Shown in pieces: positions 1 through 10,242 of a stretch of 64,000 nucleotides of DNA. The notes beneath the pieces are model-generated. The model ran no database searches, was not told where the DNA came from, and was given only the letters and a program-made list of their open reading frames with translations. Both the position numbers and the translations under genes were made by a program. The stretch's first letter is position 1. Each line of letters starts with the position of its first letter. This DNA comes from Chitinophagales bacterium (lineage in GTDB: Bacteria > Bacteroidota > Bacteroidia > Chitinophagales > UBA10324). Location of the stretch: contig JANWWJ010000043.1 of assembly GCA_025056305.1 (NCBI GenBank), forward strand, positions 124,001-188,000, given 5' to 3'.

Positions 1-1
1 C

Positions 2-868
2 AATGCCTGGATTGCCGACACGCTGGACCTCAGTGCTTTCTGCGGCCATGTGATTAGTGTGCGTTTTCGCGGCAAAACCGGTAATTCATCCACCAGCGAC
101 CTGGCTTTGGATGCCATTCGCCTCTATGACGCTGCAAGCATTCAAGCTCATATCGAACACACAAATCCTGTCTGCACTGAAAGTCCCGTAACTTTTTATA
201 ATATGTCCGAAGGCCAAATTACATTCACCCAGTGGACGTTTGCTCCCGATGGTATTCCCCCTTTCGCCTCTGCACCTGACTCAGTGTTGGTCCTCTTTCC
301 CACTCCCGGATTAAAAATTGTCTCGCTCACCATCGGGAATGAATTTGATACTTTGATGCTCAGTAAGGAGCTTGAGGTCAGGGAAAAGCCACATGCGCAA
401 TTCCAGATCCAACCAACGCAAGCAGGGTTTTTTGAGTTGATCAACACTTCTGCAGGTGCAGATTCTTGCTTGTGGTTTTTGGGTGACGGTACCTTTGCCA
501 CCACATGTACCCTTACGCATCAGTACGAAACGGGAACCTTTACTGTAATGTTGCTTGCAATCAACGAATGTGGAATTGACACCGCCCAGGCCTCGGTGGT
601 AGTTACTCAGGCAAATACCGGCATGTCCCCTCCAACGGCTATGGTTTATCCCAATCCATTTACCGACAAGCTTGTTTTTGCGACAAACGACTTGACTTCA
701 GCTGCAGCATTGCGCATCTATAGTGCAACCGGCTTTTTGAAGCATGAAACGGTCATGAACGGTGAGCGCAGCATCATTACCACCACTCGTTGGCCTGCCG
801 GTTTGTATGTTGCCGAAGTAATTAACCAGGGATGGCGAACTCATATTCTGCTGATCAAGCATCAATAA
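2..868 (+). CDS. T9SS-secreted protein, 5'-truncated (MAM-like end, PKD domain, type A sorting domain)
   Basis: The reading frame is open from base 2, so the gene begins upstream of the window; the GTG at 50 lies inside a conserved domain and is not the true start. The first ~45 residues (Trp-x-Ala-Asp, Leu-Asp-Leu-Ser, Cys-Gly, then Val-Arg-Phe-Arg-Gly and a Leu-Ala-Leu-Asp-x-Ile-Arg-Leu ending) look like the end of a MAM/jelly-roll domain. A PKD-like Ig fold follows, with the degenerate motif Leu-Trp-Phe-Leu-Gly-Asp-Gly. The last ~75 residues start at Val-Tyr-Pro-Asn-Pro-Phe and end in Lys-His-Gln, typical of a T9SS type A sorting domain. The protein should therefore cross the outer membrane by type IX secretion and be released or anchored at the surface. 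Its catalytic or binding role would lie in the missing N-terminal part. Confidence 0.85.
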   Translation, partial: NAWIADTLDLSAFCGHVISVRFRGKTGNSSTSDLALDAIRLYDAASIQAHIEHTNPVCTESPVTFYNMSEGQITFTQWTFAPDGIPPFASAPDSVLVLFPTPGLKIVSLTIGNEFDTLMLSKELEVREKPHAQFQIQPTQAGFFELINTSAGADSCLWFLGDGTFATTCTLTHQYETGTFTVMLLAINECGIDTAQASVVVTQANTGMSPPTAMVYPNPFTDKLVFATNDLTSAAALRIYSATGFLKHETVMNGERSIITTTRWPAGLYVAEVINQGWRTHILLIKHQ

Positions 869-889
869 AGGGTTCCCTCGCTTTGTGCC

Positions 890-897
890 TATATTTG
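890..897 (+). promoter_or_regulatory. TAnnTTTG -7 box
   Basis: TATATTTG lies 14 nt before the GTG at 912 and 23 nt before the ATG at 921. It matches the Bacteroidota -7 consensus. The call rests on the motif only, as no convincing -33 TTTG was identified. Confidence 0.5.
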
Positions 898-911
898 TTG
901 CCTAACGAGCC

Positions 912-1364
912 GTGGAAAAAATGAGGAGTGCACCGTTCCTGATTGTGTTGATATGCCTTGTCACGGGGTGCTTTCAATACCCGGAGGGTCCGTTTTTCAC
1001 GTTGCAGACGCGTGATGAACGCTTGAAAGGCACCTGGGGTGTTTTGCAGGTCATAGACCCCTCCGGTGCCGATGTCACCTACGCCACCGATGAAAACGGC
1101 AATCCCCTTTACACCAACATAACTCTGACCATTGAAATCAACCGTTCCGGCGACCGCAACTGGACGATATTTCAGAATTCCCTGATGCGTTCGCTGGGCA
1201 CTTATCAGTTTGCCCGTTACGGAGATGAAATAGTAGTTCTGTACACGTTCTACAATGGAGCCGAAACATATTTGCAAAAATTTTATACCATACGTAAGCT
1301 CACTGAAAAAGAATTTATATTTCTCGACCAAGAAGGCTTTCGGTGGGAGCTGAGTAAATTTTAA
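912..1364 (+). CDS. Small lipoprotein of unknown function
   Basis: About 150 residues with a lipoprotein signal: a short charged start, a hydrophobic stretch and the lipobox Leu-Val-Thr-Gly-Cys near residue 20. The mature part is beta-rich with alternating charged and hydrophobic residues, resembling small lipocalin-like lipoproteins of Bacteroidota, but I do not recognise the family. Translation can start at the GTG (912) or at the in-frame ATG (921, beginning Met-Arg-Ser-Ala-Pro); the ATG gives a more usual signal peptide. The gene has its own likely promoter and faces the adhesin gene that ends at 1440. Confidence 0.75.
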   Translation: MEKMRSAPFLIVLICLVTGCFQYPEGPFFTLQTRDERLKGTWGVLQVIDPSGADVTYATDENGNPLYTNITLTIEINRSGDRNWTIFQNSLMRSLGTYQFARYGDEIVVLYTFYNGAETYLQKFYTIRKLTEKEFIFLDQEGFRWELSKF

Positions 1365-1439
1365 AACCTATTGCACCCAATAATCACCCTGCCTCAACTT
1401 GCGCTGAAACGACTCATGCAGTGGCTTTGATTTCCCGCT

Positions 1440-4130
1440 TTAGCGAACCAACGTAATGTTTCCCGACTTGCTGATCGAAGTTCCGTTGATGAACGTTGCT
1501 GTGGCTTTCCAAACATAAACTCCCACTTCGCAAGGCTGGCCCTTATAGGTGCCGTCCCATCCCCGGTCGTTCGGATTATTTGTTTCAAACAACAGTTCGC
1601 CCCAACGGTTGTACACAGCGTAATACAGGCTAACGATACCCAAGCCACCTAATTCATGGAAGAAATCGTTTACTCCATTGTTGTCAGGGCTAAACGCGGT
1701 GGGGAAGAAGATGTCGTTCCAATAAACGATAATGATGGGGCCTATTTTGACCGTGTCAGAGCAGTATTTATTGTACGCGGTTAACACAACGTAAAAAGTG
1801 TCCACATAAGTATAGGTATGGGTAGGATTGTTTTCGGTACTGGTGGTTCCATCACCGAAATCCCAAATGATGCCTTCGTAGTTTTCCGAACAGTTGGTGA
1901 AATGAAAGGTAGCCTGAGATATATCATATTTTTTCGTAATATCTTCTGCTACGGTAGCACAGGCCAATGGCTGGGGCAACACTTCGATGTAGTCTTGATA
2001 TGTCACTGAGGCCTGACAGCCCTCTACCGTTGTGACGGTCAACGATACCGTATAAACGCCGGGCCCATACGTGTGTGTGGGATTCATCTCCGTACTGGTG
2101 GTACCGTCGCCGAAATCCCATAGGTAAGCGTCCCCATACATGCTTTGGTTGATAAAAGTTACCGTAAAAGGTGCACAGCCCCCCGTTTCAGAGACAAAGG
2201 CAGCCGTTGGTGATTGATATACAGTTATGGTTTTTTGTGCAGAGTTGGAGCAACCATAGGTGTCGGTAACTGTAAGGCTGACGGTGTATGTTCCTGGAGT
2301 GGACCACGACAGCTGATAAGGACCGGAGCCACTGCCTGACAAAACCTGGGCTCCACCAAAATTCCATTGATACTGTGCCGTGGGGCCGGCACCACCTAAA
2401 TACGTAAGCGTAACGGGTGCACCCGTGCACAGTTCATCCGGTAAAGAAAACGAGGCGCCGGGTAATGGAATTACCAAAACGCTTACTGTGTCGTAGTGCT
2501 TACACCCACCGCTGCTGCTGCTTAAGATGTATTGTGTTGTGGTAGTCGGTGAATGGGTAAGCACATTGGTACTTCCCGAAACGCCGGGCGGAATAGAAGA
2601 CCACACGTAGGTGTAATTGCCGATCCCTCCGGTAAGCGTTGCAGTAAGCTGCACCGTACCCCCCCCACATAACAAAGGGGGTTGAGCAGTAACTTCTGAC
2701 ACATAATCTTCATGCACCGTCACCAAAACGGTGTCCCGTGCTTCACAAACACCTCCTACACCTGCTGTAACGATAAACTCATAGCTTCCGATTCCCGGAA
2801 GAGTAGCGGTGGGCTGCTGCAACTGGGGATCGTTCAAATACTGGGCATTGCTCCATAAATAAGGAGAGGGACCGTCAACGTTGAGCGTAACTGTAGGTGT
2901 TGTTTCACAGACCAGCAGGTCAGGGCCTGCATTGATTTTCGGTGGAAAGACGATGATTTGATATCCATATATGGACTGTCCGGAGATAGGACAGGCATCA
3001 TCTTTTACGGTAACGGTAAAGATGTACGTACCGGTATCGCTGGGAGTCGTTTGCCAGCTAAAATGGAAGGTTGCCGGATTAGAGCCACTAACCGAGAATG
3101 AAGCCCCGGGTATGGTCGTGTTGAGATTTGACGTGATGGTAATCTTGTTGGTCGCATTGTTATCGATAGCTACCAGATCAAATTCCAACAGAGAGCCCGG
3201 ACAAACCTGTACGGTACTGCTGTCTATAAGCGACCCTCCAATAACGTTTTGGATGCCTACCGGAATCTGAGGCGGGTCGTTGCTGCAGGGTTGAATCACC
3301 ACCTGCAAATCGCGCATAACACTGGCTATCTTGACGCCATTACGATAGCAAGAAACCAGAACGGTAATGACCACAATCTGGTTGGAGCTGGGGGTACACG
3401 ACATTTGGCCCGTGGCCGTACTAAAACCAAACTGACCGTTGGTCGTGAACAAGGGATAGTTTGGATTCAATGAAGTGCTGGAATAAGGAATCGGGTCATT
3501 AAATGCATTCAACGGATTAGTTAATGCAAACGTAAGCGAATCGCCATCCGGGTCATAAGCTCCGTGGTTGTATAGAAATAATTCATTGGTGCAAGAGTAA
3601 GCCAAGGGAATGTTAGAGAAAACTGGTGAGTTGTCACAAATTCCATTGGCGTTAGTAAAACGGCATTCGATGTAAATATCCTGACTGCCTGGGTTCTGCA
3701 AGTTAGTGATGGCATCGTTGCGTGCCGAAAGATGCGTAGCCGCAATCCATTCTGAGCATATGATGGGTAATGTGACCACGATGGCATAGATGTATTGTTC
3801 ATAACCCTGATAAATGCCGCCCACGCAAGTGCTGGAGTAAGAAGGACATAATCCAGCCAGATGCGAAATGGTATCCGAACCTTGTGTGGTAAACACCAAT
3901 GACATGTAATGCGTTACCACGTAATTACAACCCACAGCCGTGAGATCTAAGGGCAGCTGCGTGGGAGCAGGTATTCCGGCACAGTCTCGGTAAAAAGTAG
4001 CGACGAATTGATAGGTTTGATTTCCAATGCAGGTGTAGGATAGATCCATCCCTGCAGCGTGTGTCGCCCCTGCCTGACGCATTCCCATCCACAAGCTTAC
4101 GACAAGCAATAGACCATAGCTGTTTCTCAT
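1440..4130 (-). CDS. Large PKD adhesin with gliding-motility-associated (T9SS type B) C-terminal domain
   Basis: 896 residues. A signal peptide (residues ~1-22) precedes an N-terminal region with Thr-His-Ala-Ala-Gly-Met-Asp-Leu-Ser-Tyr-Thr-Cys and a Tyr-Arg-Asp-Cys motif, a start typical of SprB-like surface proteins of Bacteroidota. The middle holds Ig-like segments. Three PKD domains follow at ~570-800, two of them with clear Trp-Asp-Phe-Gly-Asp-Gly-Thr motifs (around residues 670 and 757). The last ~90 residues (Phe-Pro-Thr-Ala-Phe-Ser-Pro-Asp-Asn-Asn-Gly-x-Asn-Asp, then Tyr-Asn-Arg-Trp-Gly-x-x-Leu-Phe) form the type B sorting domain. Export by T9SS to the cell surface is a firm inference. 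The ligand is unknown; adhesion or gliding are plausible roles. It is convergent with the lipoprotein gene ending at 1364. Confidence 0.88.
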   Translation of the reverse strand: MRNSYGLLLVVSLWMGMRQAGATHAAGMDLSYTCIGNQTYQFVATFYRDCAGIPAPTQLPLDLTAVGCNYVVTHYMSLVFTTQGSDTISHLAGLCPSYSSTCVGGIYQGYEQYIYAIVVTLPIICSEWIAATHLSARNDAITNLQNPGSQDIYIECRFTNANGICDNSPVFSNIPLAYSCTNELFLYNHGAYDPDGDSLTFALTNPLNAFNDPIPYSSTSLNPNYPLFTTNGQFGFSTATGQMSCTPSSNQIVVITVLVSCYRNGVKIASVMRDLQVVIQPCSNDPPQIPVGIQNVIGGSLIDSSTVQVCPGSLLEFDLVAIDNNATNKITITSNLNTTIPGASFSVSGSNPATFHFSWQTTPSDTGTYIFTVTVKDDACPISGQSIYGYQIIVFPPKINAGPDLLVCETTPTVTLNVDGPSPYLWSNAQYLNDPQLQQPTATLPGIGSYEFIVTAGVGGVCEARDTVLVTVHEDYVSEVTAQPPLLCGGGTVQLTATLTGGIGNYTYVWSSIPPGVSGSTNVLTHSPTTTTQYILSSSSGGCKHYDTVSVLVIPLPGASFSLPDELCTGAPVTLTYLGGAGPTAQYQWNFGGAQVLSGSGSGPYQLSWSTPGTYTVSLTVTDTYGCSNSAQKTITVYQSPTAAFVSETGGCAPFTVTFINQSMYGDAYLWDFGDGTTSTEMNPTHTYGPGVYTVSLTVTTVEGCQASVTYQDYIEVLPQPLACATVAEDITKKYDISQATFHFTNCSENYEGIIWDFGDGTTSTENNPTHTYTYVDTFYVVLTAYNKYCSDTVKIGPIIIVYWNDIFFPTAFSPDNNGVNDFFHELGGLGIVSLYYAVYNRWGELLFETNNPNDRGWDGTYKGQPCEVGVYVWKATATFINGTSISKSGNITLVR

Positions 4131-4165
4131 GGCAAAAGATTAAATGGACTGTTTTGCTTTGATCC

Positions 4166-4173
4166 GAAAGTTA
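4166..4173 (-). promoter_or_regulatory. Near-match -7 box (TAACTTTC on the minus strand)
   Basis: The octamer differs from TAnnTTTG in its last base and lies 35 nt upstream of the adhesin ATG at 4130. It is weak evidence on its own. Confidence 0.25.
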
Positions 4174-4228
4174 CGAAGATCAGCCAAACTACCGTTTGCT
4201 GCACCTGCCGGGGGGATAAAGACATGCC

Positions 4229-4236
4229 TATCTTTG
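4229..4236 (+). promoter_or_regulatory. TAnnTTTG -7 box for eno-purM
   Basis: TATCTTTG lies 19 nt before the eno ATG and would give a leader of roughly 12-15 nt. It matches the Bacteroidota consensus exactly. Confidence 0.55.
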
Positions 4237-4237
4237 A

Positions 4238-5542
<1,305 letters not shown>

Positions 5543-5555
5543 CATTACCCAATCG

Positions 5556-6740
5556 GTGGGTGCTAGTTCCGAAAATGAATATAGCCGGCGTGGCGTCAGT
5601 GCCACCAAAGAAGAGGTGCATGCTTTGGCCGCCCTGCTGCCCTCACCTTTGTTTCCGCATTCGTTTTGTCGCGTTTATCCGGATTATCTAACCGACAGTG
5701 CCAAGTGGGCCACGCTGGTGCACAGCGACGGGGTGGGCACCAAGGCCATCCTCGCGTACCTAATGTGGAAAGAAACCGGTGACCTGCAGGTTTGGCGCCA
5801 GTTAGCACAAGATGTCGTGGTTATGAACACCGACGATGTGTTTTGCACCGCGGCACCTCGCCACCTGTTGTATTGTTCGTTAATTAATCGAAACCGACAC
5901 AAAATTCCCGGCCAGGTATTACAGGCTTTGGTGGAAGGCACCCTTGCGTTTTTTGAAGCGATGCAACGCTTCGGGGTGCACCTGCATTACATGGGCGGTG
6001 AAACTGCTGATGTGGGCGATGCCGTGCGCACCCTTACGGTTGATGCTGCTGTGACGTGTCGTATTCCCAAAAATCGTATTGTTAAAAATGAGATTAAACC
6101 TGGCGATGTGATCGTCGGTTTTGCCTCGTACGGGCAAGCCACCTACGAAAACTGCTACAACAGCGGCATCGGCTGCAATGGGCTTACCAGTGCCCGCCAC
6201 GACGTGCTCAAATCCGATTATGGCCAGCGTTATCCGGAAACTGTTGATCCTGCCGTTGATCATCAGTTGATATACCGAGGCAGCCGACTTTTACTGGATA
6301 CTTATCAGGGCTACACCGTTGCCGATCTGCTGCTCTCGCCTACACGCACCTATGTGCCCTTGCTTTTAGCCATGCACGAAAATTACTTTGATCAAATTCA
6401 CGGCATTGTCCATTGTACCGGCGGCGGGCAAACCAAAGTGCTCCACTTTATCAACAATCTGCACATCGTCAAGAACAACCTTTTCCCTCTGCCCCCGGTG
6501 TTTCAACTAGTTCGGCAAGAAAGCACTGCTTCCCTCAAAGAACTATACACCGTTTTTAATATGGGTCATCGCCTGGAAGTTTATTGTCCAGAACAAATAG
6601 CCCCTGTATTGGTTCAGCTTGCCTCGTCGTTTAAAATAGAAGCTCGCATAATAGGTGAGGTGCGTGCTTCCGATCGGGCCTGTCTAACCCTACACATCGA
6701 ACACCAAACCATAGATTTTTATAGAAACTCCCCCTTATGA
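5556..6740 (+). CDS. purM: AIR synthase (phosphoribosylformylglycinamidine cyclo-ligase), long Bacteroidota form
   Basis: 394 residues, longer than the roughly 345 of E. coli PurM. It should convert FGAM to aminoimidazole ribotide using ATP, the fifth step of purine synthesis. The N-terminal Ser-Arg-Arg-Gly-Val-Ser-Ala-Thr-Lys start, Ser-Asp-Gly-Val-Gly-Thr-Lys (the PurM ATP/substrate loop), Gly-Gly-Glu-Thr-Ala-Asp, His-Cys-Thr-Gly-Gly-Gly and Val-Phe-Asn-Met-Gly-His are all in PurM order. The start is a GTG; an overlapping ATG at 5575 is out of frame. The protein is quite diverged from the proteobacterial enzyme, so a related AIR-synthase family member remains possible. It sits 13 nt after eno. 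Confidence 0.85.
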   Translation: MGASSENEYSRRGVSATKEEVHALAALLPSPLFPHSFCRVYPDYLTDSAKWATLVHSDGVGTKAILAYLMWKETGDLQVWRQLAQDVVVMNTDDVFCTAAPRHLLYCSLINRNRHKIPGQVLQALVEGTLAFFEAMQRFGVHLHYMGGETADVGDAVRTLTVDAAVTCRIPKNRIVKNEIKPGDVIVGFASYGQATYENCYNSGIGCNGLTSARHDVLKSDYGQRYPETVDPAVDHQLIYRGSRLLLDTYQGYTVADLLLSPTRTYVPLLLAMHENYFDQIHGIVHCTGGGQTKVLHFINNLHIVKNNLFPLPPVFQLVRQESTASLKELYTVFNMGHRLEVYCPEQIAPVLVQLASSFKIEARIIGEVRASDRACLTLHIEHQTIDFYRNSPL

Positions 6741-6802
6741 AAAGCCTGTTGTTCGAGATTTCACCGAAAGGATAAGGAATTACGGTACAACACACAAAGC
6801 CA

Positions 6803-6810
6803 TAGTTTTG
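6803..6810 (+). promoter_or_regulatory. TAnnTTTG -7 box for HMG-CoA lyase gene
   Basis: TAGTTTTG ends 8 nt before the ATG at 6819. With the usual short distance from the -7 box to the start of transcription, the mRNA leader would be very short or absent. Confidence 0.5.
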
Positions 6811-6818
6811 TTTTAGAT

Positions 6819-7706
6819 ATGATCAACAAGGTTGCCTCCATTCCGAAGGTAAAATTGATTGAATGCCCGCGCGATGCCATGCAAGGTTTGGATTATTTCA
6901 TTCCCACCGAACAAAAAATCCGGTATCTAAATGCTTTACTCGATGTGGGATTTGACACCATAGACTGTGGCAGCTTTGTTTCACCAAAGGCCATTCCGCA
7001 AATGGCCGATACGGCCGATGTGATTCGCAGGTTGAACTGGTCGCCGGAAAAAAGTGCCCTGTTGGTAATAGTGGCCAACCGCCGTGGTGCTCAAGAAGCC
7101 GTTGCCTACGAACAAATCCAGTATGTGGGTTTTCCTTTTTCCATTTCTGAAACTTTTCAGCTTCGAAACACCAACGCCACCTGTGAAGCCTCGGTGGGAC
7201 GTGTGGAAGAAATCCAGAACCTCTGCCACAATCATGGCAAAACGCTGGTGGTGTACCTGAGCATGGCTTTTGGAAATCCTTTTGGAGATCCGTGGCATGA
7301 AGAAATGCTCTTGCAATGGTTAGAAAAGCTCAAACAGCTTGAAGTAACTCACTTTTCTTTGGCCGATACGGTAGGCTTGGCAGACGCCGAACGCATCAGG
7401 CAGGTGCTTCAAAAGGTTTTGCCTTATGCCTCCGACCTGGAAATAGGTTTACACCTGCACACGACACCAGACACGTGGAAGGAAAAAATTGAAGCAGCCT
7501 GGGCGTGCGGCTGCTTCAGATACGATGGTGCATTGCGTGGCTATGGCGGTTGCCCCATGGCCAGCGACCGTTTGGTAGGCAACATGCCTATGGAAAATTT
7601 GATCGCCTTTTTTGAAAACCAACAAATACCAACAGGAGTTGATAGAGAGCACTTGGCATATGCACTTCAGTTAGCTGCCGAAATCTTTCAGCCGGCTCAT
7701 GCCTGA
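6819..7706 (+). CDS. Hydroxymethylglutaryl-CoA lyase
   Basis: 295 residues, single-domain TIM barrel of the HMG-CoA lyase/DRE-TIM family. It splits HMG-CoA into acetoacetate and acetyl-CoA, the last step of leucine breakdown. The N-terminus has Glu-Cys-Pro-Arg-Asp-Ala-Met-Gln, carrying the catalytic Arg and metal-binding Asp. Gly-Leu-His-Leu-His-Thr-Thr supplies the two metal-binding histidines, and Gly-Gly-Cys-Pro carries the active-site loop cysteine. The DRE-TIM relatives isopropylmalate and homocitrate synthase are larger. The product acetoacetate is the substrate of the CoA-transferase encoded at 8801-10173. The 3' end overlaps the convergent yggS by 10 nt. Confidence 0.88.
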   Translation: MINKVASIPKVKLIECPRDAMQGLDYFIPTEQKIRYLNALLDVGFDTIDCGSFVSPKAIPQMADTADVIRRLNWSPEKSALLVIVANRRGAQEAVAYEQIQYVGFPFSISETFQLRNTNATCEASVGRVEEIQNLCHNHGKTLVVYLSMAFGNPFGDPWHEEMLLQWLEKLKQLEVTHFSLADTVGLADAERIRQVLQKVLPYASDLEIGLHLHTTPDTWKEKIEAAWACGCFRYDGALRGYGGCPMASDRLVGNMPMENLIAFFENQQIPTGVDREHLAYALQLAAEIFQPAHA

Positions 7707-8344
7707 TCTGCAAACAGGGCACTGCCAATACGCACCATGGTGCTTCCTTCCTCTACAGCAATCTGATAGTCATTACTCATCCCCATCGAGAGTATTTGCA
7801 AATGGGGCAGTTGCCCTCGTAGTTTGTCAAAAAAACGGCGCAAGCCTCGAAACTCGGAGCGGATCTGCGCAACATCGTCCGTAAAAGTGGCCATACCCAT
7901 TAGTCCGACTACCTTACAAAAAGTGTATTGCTTGAGCTCTGGTGAGCAAAGCAGTTGCTCTGCTGCCACATAGCTAAAGCCATATTTAGTGGTTTCCTGT
8001 GCGATATGAATTTGGATGAGCACTTCCAGGGGATCGCCTCGTTTGCGGGCCCATTCGTCGAGTAAGGGAAAAAGCTTAGGACGGTCAACAGAATGAATCA
8101 ATTTGAGTTGCGACGGCAGCTGACGTACTTTGTTAGACTGCAAATGGCCGATCAAATGCCATTGAGCTTCTGGAGTGAATTCGCTGATACGCTGATGGAG
8201 GTGCTGAACTCTGTTCTCGCCAAAAATGCGTTGCCCCGCATGATACAGGCGCCATACATCCTGAATAGGACGGCCCTTGGTTACGGCTACCAATGTCACG
8301 TTATGAGCTACACAAAAGTCCCGAATGCGGTAATAAGCTTGCAT
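7697..8344 (-). CDS. yggS: YggS-family PLP-binding protein (PLP homeostasis)
   Basis: 215 residues from the ATG at 8344. An upstream extension of the frame would run into the divergent lipoprotein gene and lacks family similarity. The protein is the alanine-racemase-like single barrel (PLPBP) that binds pyridoxal phosphate without known catalysis and buffers free PLP. Thr-Leu-Val-Ala-Val-Thr-Lys-Gly carries the PLP lysine; Arg-Ile-Phe-Gly-Glu-Asn-Arg-Val-Gln, Trp-His-Leu-Ile-Gly-His-Leu-Gln-x-Asn-Lys, Leu-Met-Gly-Met-Ala, and Ser-Met-Gly-Met-Ser-x-Asp near the C-terminus all match the family. The start lies only 31 nt from that of the divergent DUF4296-like gene. Confidence 0.92.
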   Translation of the reverse strand: MQAYYRIRDFCVAHNVTLVAVTKGRPIQDVWRLYHAGQRIFGENRVQHLHQRISEFTPEAQWHLIGHLQSNKVRQLPSQLKLIHSVDRPKLFPLLDEWARKRGDPLEVLIQIHIAQETTKYGFSYVAAEQLLCSPELKQYTFCKVVGLMGMATFTDDVAQIRSEFRGLRRFFDKLRGQLPHLQILSMGMSNDYQIAVEEGSTMVRIGSALFADQA

Positions 8345-8375
8345 AGCTTGCGTTGCCCTTAGTTTTGCTAAAGTG

Positions 8376-8753
8376 ATGCGGCTTTGGAGCCTACTGGTCT
8401 TAGGATTGACCGCTTGTTCGCAAGGCACAAACGTAGCCCCTGTTGGTGTGTTGAGCAAGCAAACCATGGTTGAAGTATTGGAAGACATTTTGATCACCGA
8501 AGCCGGCGCCAGCCATTTTCGAAACATCGATGAACTTAATTATATGATGGCCGATCGTTATGCTGCCGTGTTGAAGCGTCATGGCATCAGCTATGAGCAA
8601 TTTGTGCGCTCTTATGAGCATTACCTGCAGCAGCCGGCACAATTAGCTTCCATTTACGATGAAGTGATCGTCCGGCTTTCGGCTAAAGAGGCCGCCATCC
8701 GCAACAGCGGTAACTATCAACCTGCTCCCATCAGTGCACCGCGTCAGCGCTGA
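8376..8753 (+). CDS. DUF4296-like lipoprotein
   Basis: 125 residues from the ATG at 8376 (a GTG directly before it is an alternative). It has a lipoprotein signal with Leu-Gly-Leu-Thr-Ala-Cys at residue ~14. The body reads [13 protein letters not shown], then a helical segment with [15 protein letters not shown] and a Ser-Tyr-x-His-Tyr-Leu motif, the pattern of DUF4296 proteins of Bacteroidota, whose function is unknown. The gene is divergent from yggS. Confidence 0.75.
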   Translation: MRLWSLLVLGLTACSQGTNVAPVGVLSKQTMVEVLEDILITEAGASHFRNIDELNYMMADRYAAVLKRHGISYEQFVRSYEHYLQQPAQLASIYDEVIVRLSAKEAAIRNSGNYQPAPISAPRQR

Positions 8754-8775
8754 CGATGTGCCTCACCGTGTTTGC

Positions 8776-8783
8776 TACTTTTG
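8776..8783 (+). promoter_or_regulatory. TAnnTTTG -7 box for scoA-scoB
   Basis: TACTTTTG lies 17 nt before the ATG at 8801. Its position argues that translation starts at 8801 and not at the upstream in-frame ATG at 8756. Confidence 0.55.
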
Positions 8784-8800
8784 CGCAAACCTTGTTTTGC

Positions 8801-9499
8801 ATGATTGACAAGACTGTCGCTAATGCTGATGAGGCGGTCCGAGATATTCCGGATAATTCAACCATAATGTTTGGTGGCTTTGGCCTGTGCGGCATCCCGG
8901 AAAACTGTATAGCAGCCTTAGTACGAAAAAACGTACGAGGCATCACTGCCATATCCAACAACTGCGGGGTGGATGATTTCGGTTTGGGCTTACTGCTCCA
9001 GCGCCGCCAAATCAAAAAAATGATTGCCAGCTATGTGGGCGAAAATGCAGAATTCGAACGGCAAATGCTTAGCGGTGAGCTGGAAGTAGAACTTATCCCA
9101 CAGGGCACGCTGGCTACGCGCATCCAGATGGCCGCCATGGGTATACCTGCCTTCTTTACCCCCGCTGGCTTCGGTACGGAAGTGGCCGAAGGAAAAGAAA
9201 TCCGACAATTCGGAAACAAGATGTACTTAATGGAATATGCCTTGCATGCGCCCTGGGCCATAGTTAAAGCATGGAAAGGAGATCGTATGGGAAATCTGGT
9301 TTTCCGCAAAACCACGCGTAACTTTTCTGTACCTATGGCCAAAGCCGCTGACTTTACCATTGCAGAAGTGGAAATTTTGGTTGAACCCGGCGAAATAGAT
9401 CCTGATCAGGTACATGTGCCCTCTATATATGTAAAGCGCATATTTCAGGGTACCCACTACGAAAAACGCATTGAACGCCGTACTGTTCGATTGACATAA
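8801..9499 (+). CDS. scoA: Succinyl-CoA:3-ketoacid CoA-transferase, subunit A
   Basis: 232 residues. Together with subunit B it moves CoA from succinyl-CoA to acetoacetate, giving acetoacetyl-CoA. Family hallmarks are [11 protein letters not shown] near residue 25, Ser-Asn-Asn-Cys-Gly, Glu-Leu-Ile-Pro-Gln-Gly-Thr-Leu, and Pro-Ala-Phe-Phe-Thr-Pro-Ala-Gly. The frame is open further upstream to 8756, but those 15 residues are not family-like and include the promoter box, so 8801 is the better start. It is followed after 14 nt by scoB. Confidence 0.93.
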   Translation: MIDKTVANADEAVRDIPDNSTIMFGGFGLCGIPENCIAALVRKNVRGITAISNNCGVDDFGLGLLLQRRQIKKMIASYVGENAEFERQMLSGELEVELIPQGTLATRIQMAAMGIPAFFTPAGFGTEVAEGKEIRQFGNKMYLMEYALHAPWAIVKAWKGDRMGNLVFRKTTRNFSVPMAKAADFTIAEVEILVEPGEIDPDQVHVPSIYVKRIFQGTHYEKRIERRTVRLT

Positions 9500-9513
9500 A
9501 ACCTGAAACAACT

Positions 9514-10173
9514 GTGGCACTCGATAAATTCGGCATTGCCAAACGAATTGCTCGCGAACTGCGCGACGGCTACTACGTCAATCTCGGCATTGGCATTCCA
9601 ACCTTAGTAGCCAACTACGTACCGCCGGGAATGACCATCATCTTTCAGTCGGAAAACGGCATCCTGGGCATGGGCCCCTATCCGACAGAAGCTGAAATAG
9701 ATCCGGACCTAATCAATGCAGGAAAGGAAACGGTGACAGTCATTCCCGGAGCGAGTTTTTTCGATTCAGCCGAAAGTTTCGGTATGATCCGGGCCGGCCG
9801 TATTGACTTAACGGTATTGGGAGCGATGGAGGTATCCCAAACCGGCGACATCGCCAATTGGAAAATCCCCGGAAAGATGGTTAAAGGCATGGGTGGAGCT
9901 ATGGATCTGGTTGCATCAGCCAAAAACATCATCGTGGCTATGATGCATACCAATCCACGTGGTGAATCCAAACTGCTGCCCCGCTGTACCTTACCGCTGA
10001 CCGGTGTCCGCTGTGTGCGAAGGGTGGTTACCGACTTAGCTGTATTGGACATCACCGAGCGGGGCTTCGAACTTCGAGAACGTGCTCCTGGCGTGAGCAT
10101 CGACGAAATACGCGCCAAAACAGCAGGAACCCTCATCGTTGAAGGGGATATCCCCGAAATGCAGATTGATTAA
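9514..10173 (+). CDS. scoB: Succinyl-CoA:3-ketoacid CoA-transferase, subunit B
   Basis: 219 residues with a GTG start (Met-Ala-Leu-Asp-Lys-Phe-Gly). Subunit B carries the catalytic glutamate, seen in [10 protein letters not shown]. Other marks are [10 protein letters not shown], [10 protein letters not shown] and Lys-Gly-Met-Gly-Gly-Ala-Met-Asp-Leu. It is co-transcribed with scoA. With the HMG-CoA lyase upstream and the dioxygenase downstream, it would activate acetoacetate made from leucine and tyrosine. Confidence 0.94.
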   Translation: MALDKFGIAKRIARELRDGYYVNLGIGIPTLVANYVPPGMTIIFQSENGILGMGPYPTEAEIDPDLINAGKETVTVIPGASFFDSAESFGMIRAGRIDLTVLGAMEVSQTGDIANWKIPGKMVKGMGGAMDLVASAKNIIVAMMHTNPRGESKLLPRCTLPLTGVRCVRRVVTDLAVLDITERGFELRERAPGVSIDEIRAKTAGTLIVEGDIPEMQID

Positions 10174-10201
10174 CAGCAGCTGCTTTGGCCTGCTTCCTTT
10201 G

Positions 10202-10209
10202 TAACTTTA
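10202..10209 (+). promoter_or_regulatory. -7-like box TAACTTTA for hppD
   Basis: The octamer matches TAnnTTTG except for its last base and lies 33 nt before the ATG at 10243. The same TTTA variant occurs before purB and namZ. Confidence 0.35.
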
Positions 10210-10242
10210 ACTGCTGGCCTTGATTCCAAAAATCTTTAAGAG

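Noticed and set aside
855-1331. A 158-codon minus-strand frame opposite the first lipoprotein gene
   Set aside because: The plus strand carries a lipoprotein signal and promoter box; the minus frame has no such support.
2188-2430. A minus-strand frame with His/Arg-rich sequence inside the large adhesin gene
   Set aside because: It is an alternative frame of the adhesin gene, produced by its repetitive PKD sequence.
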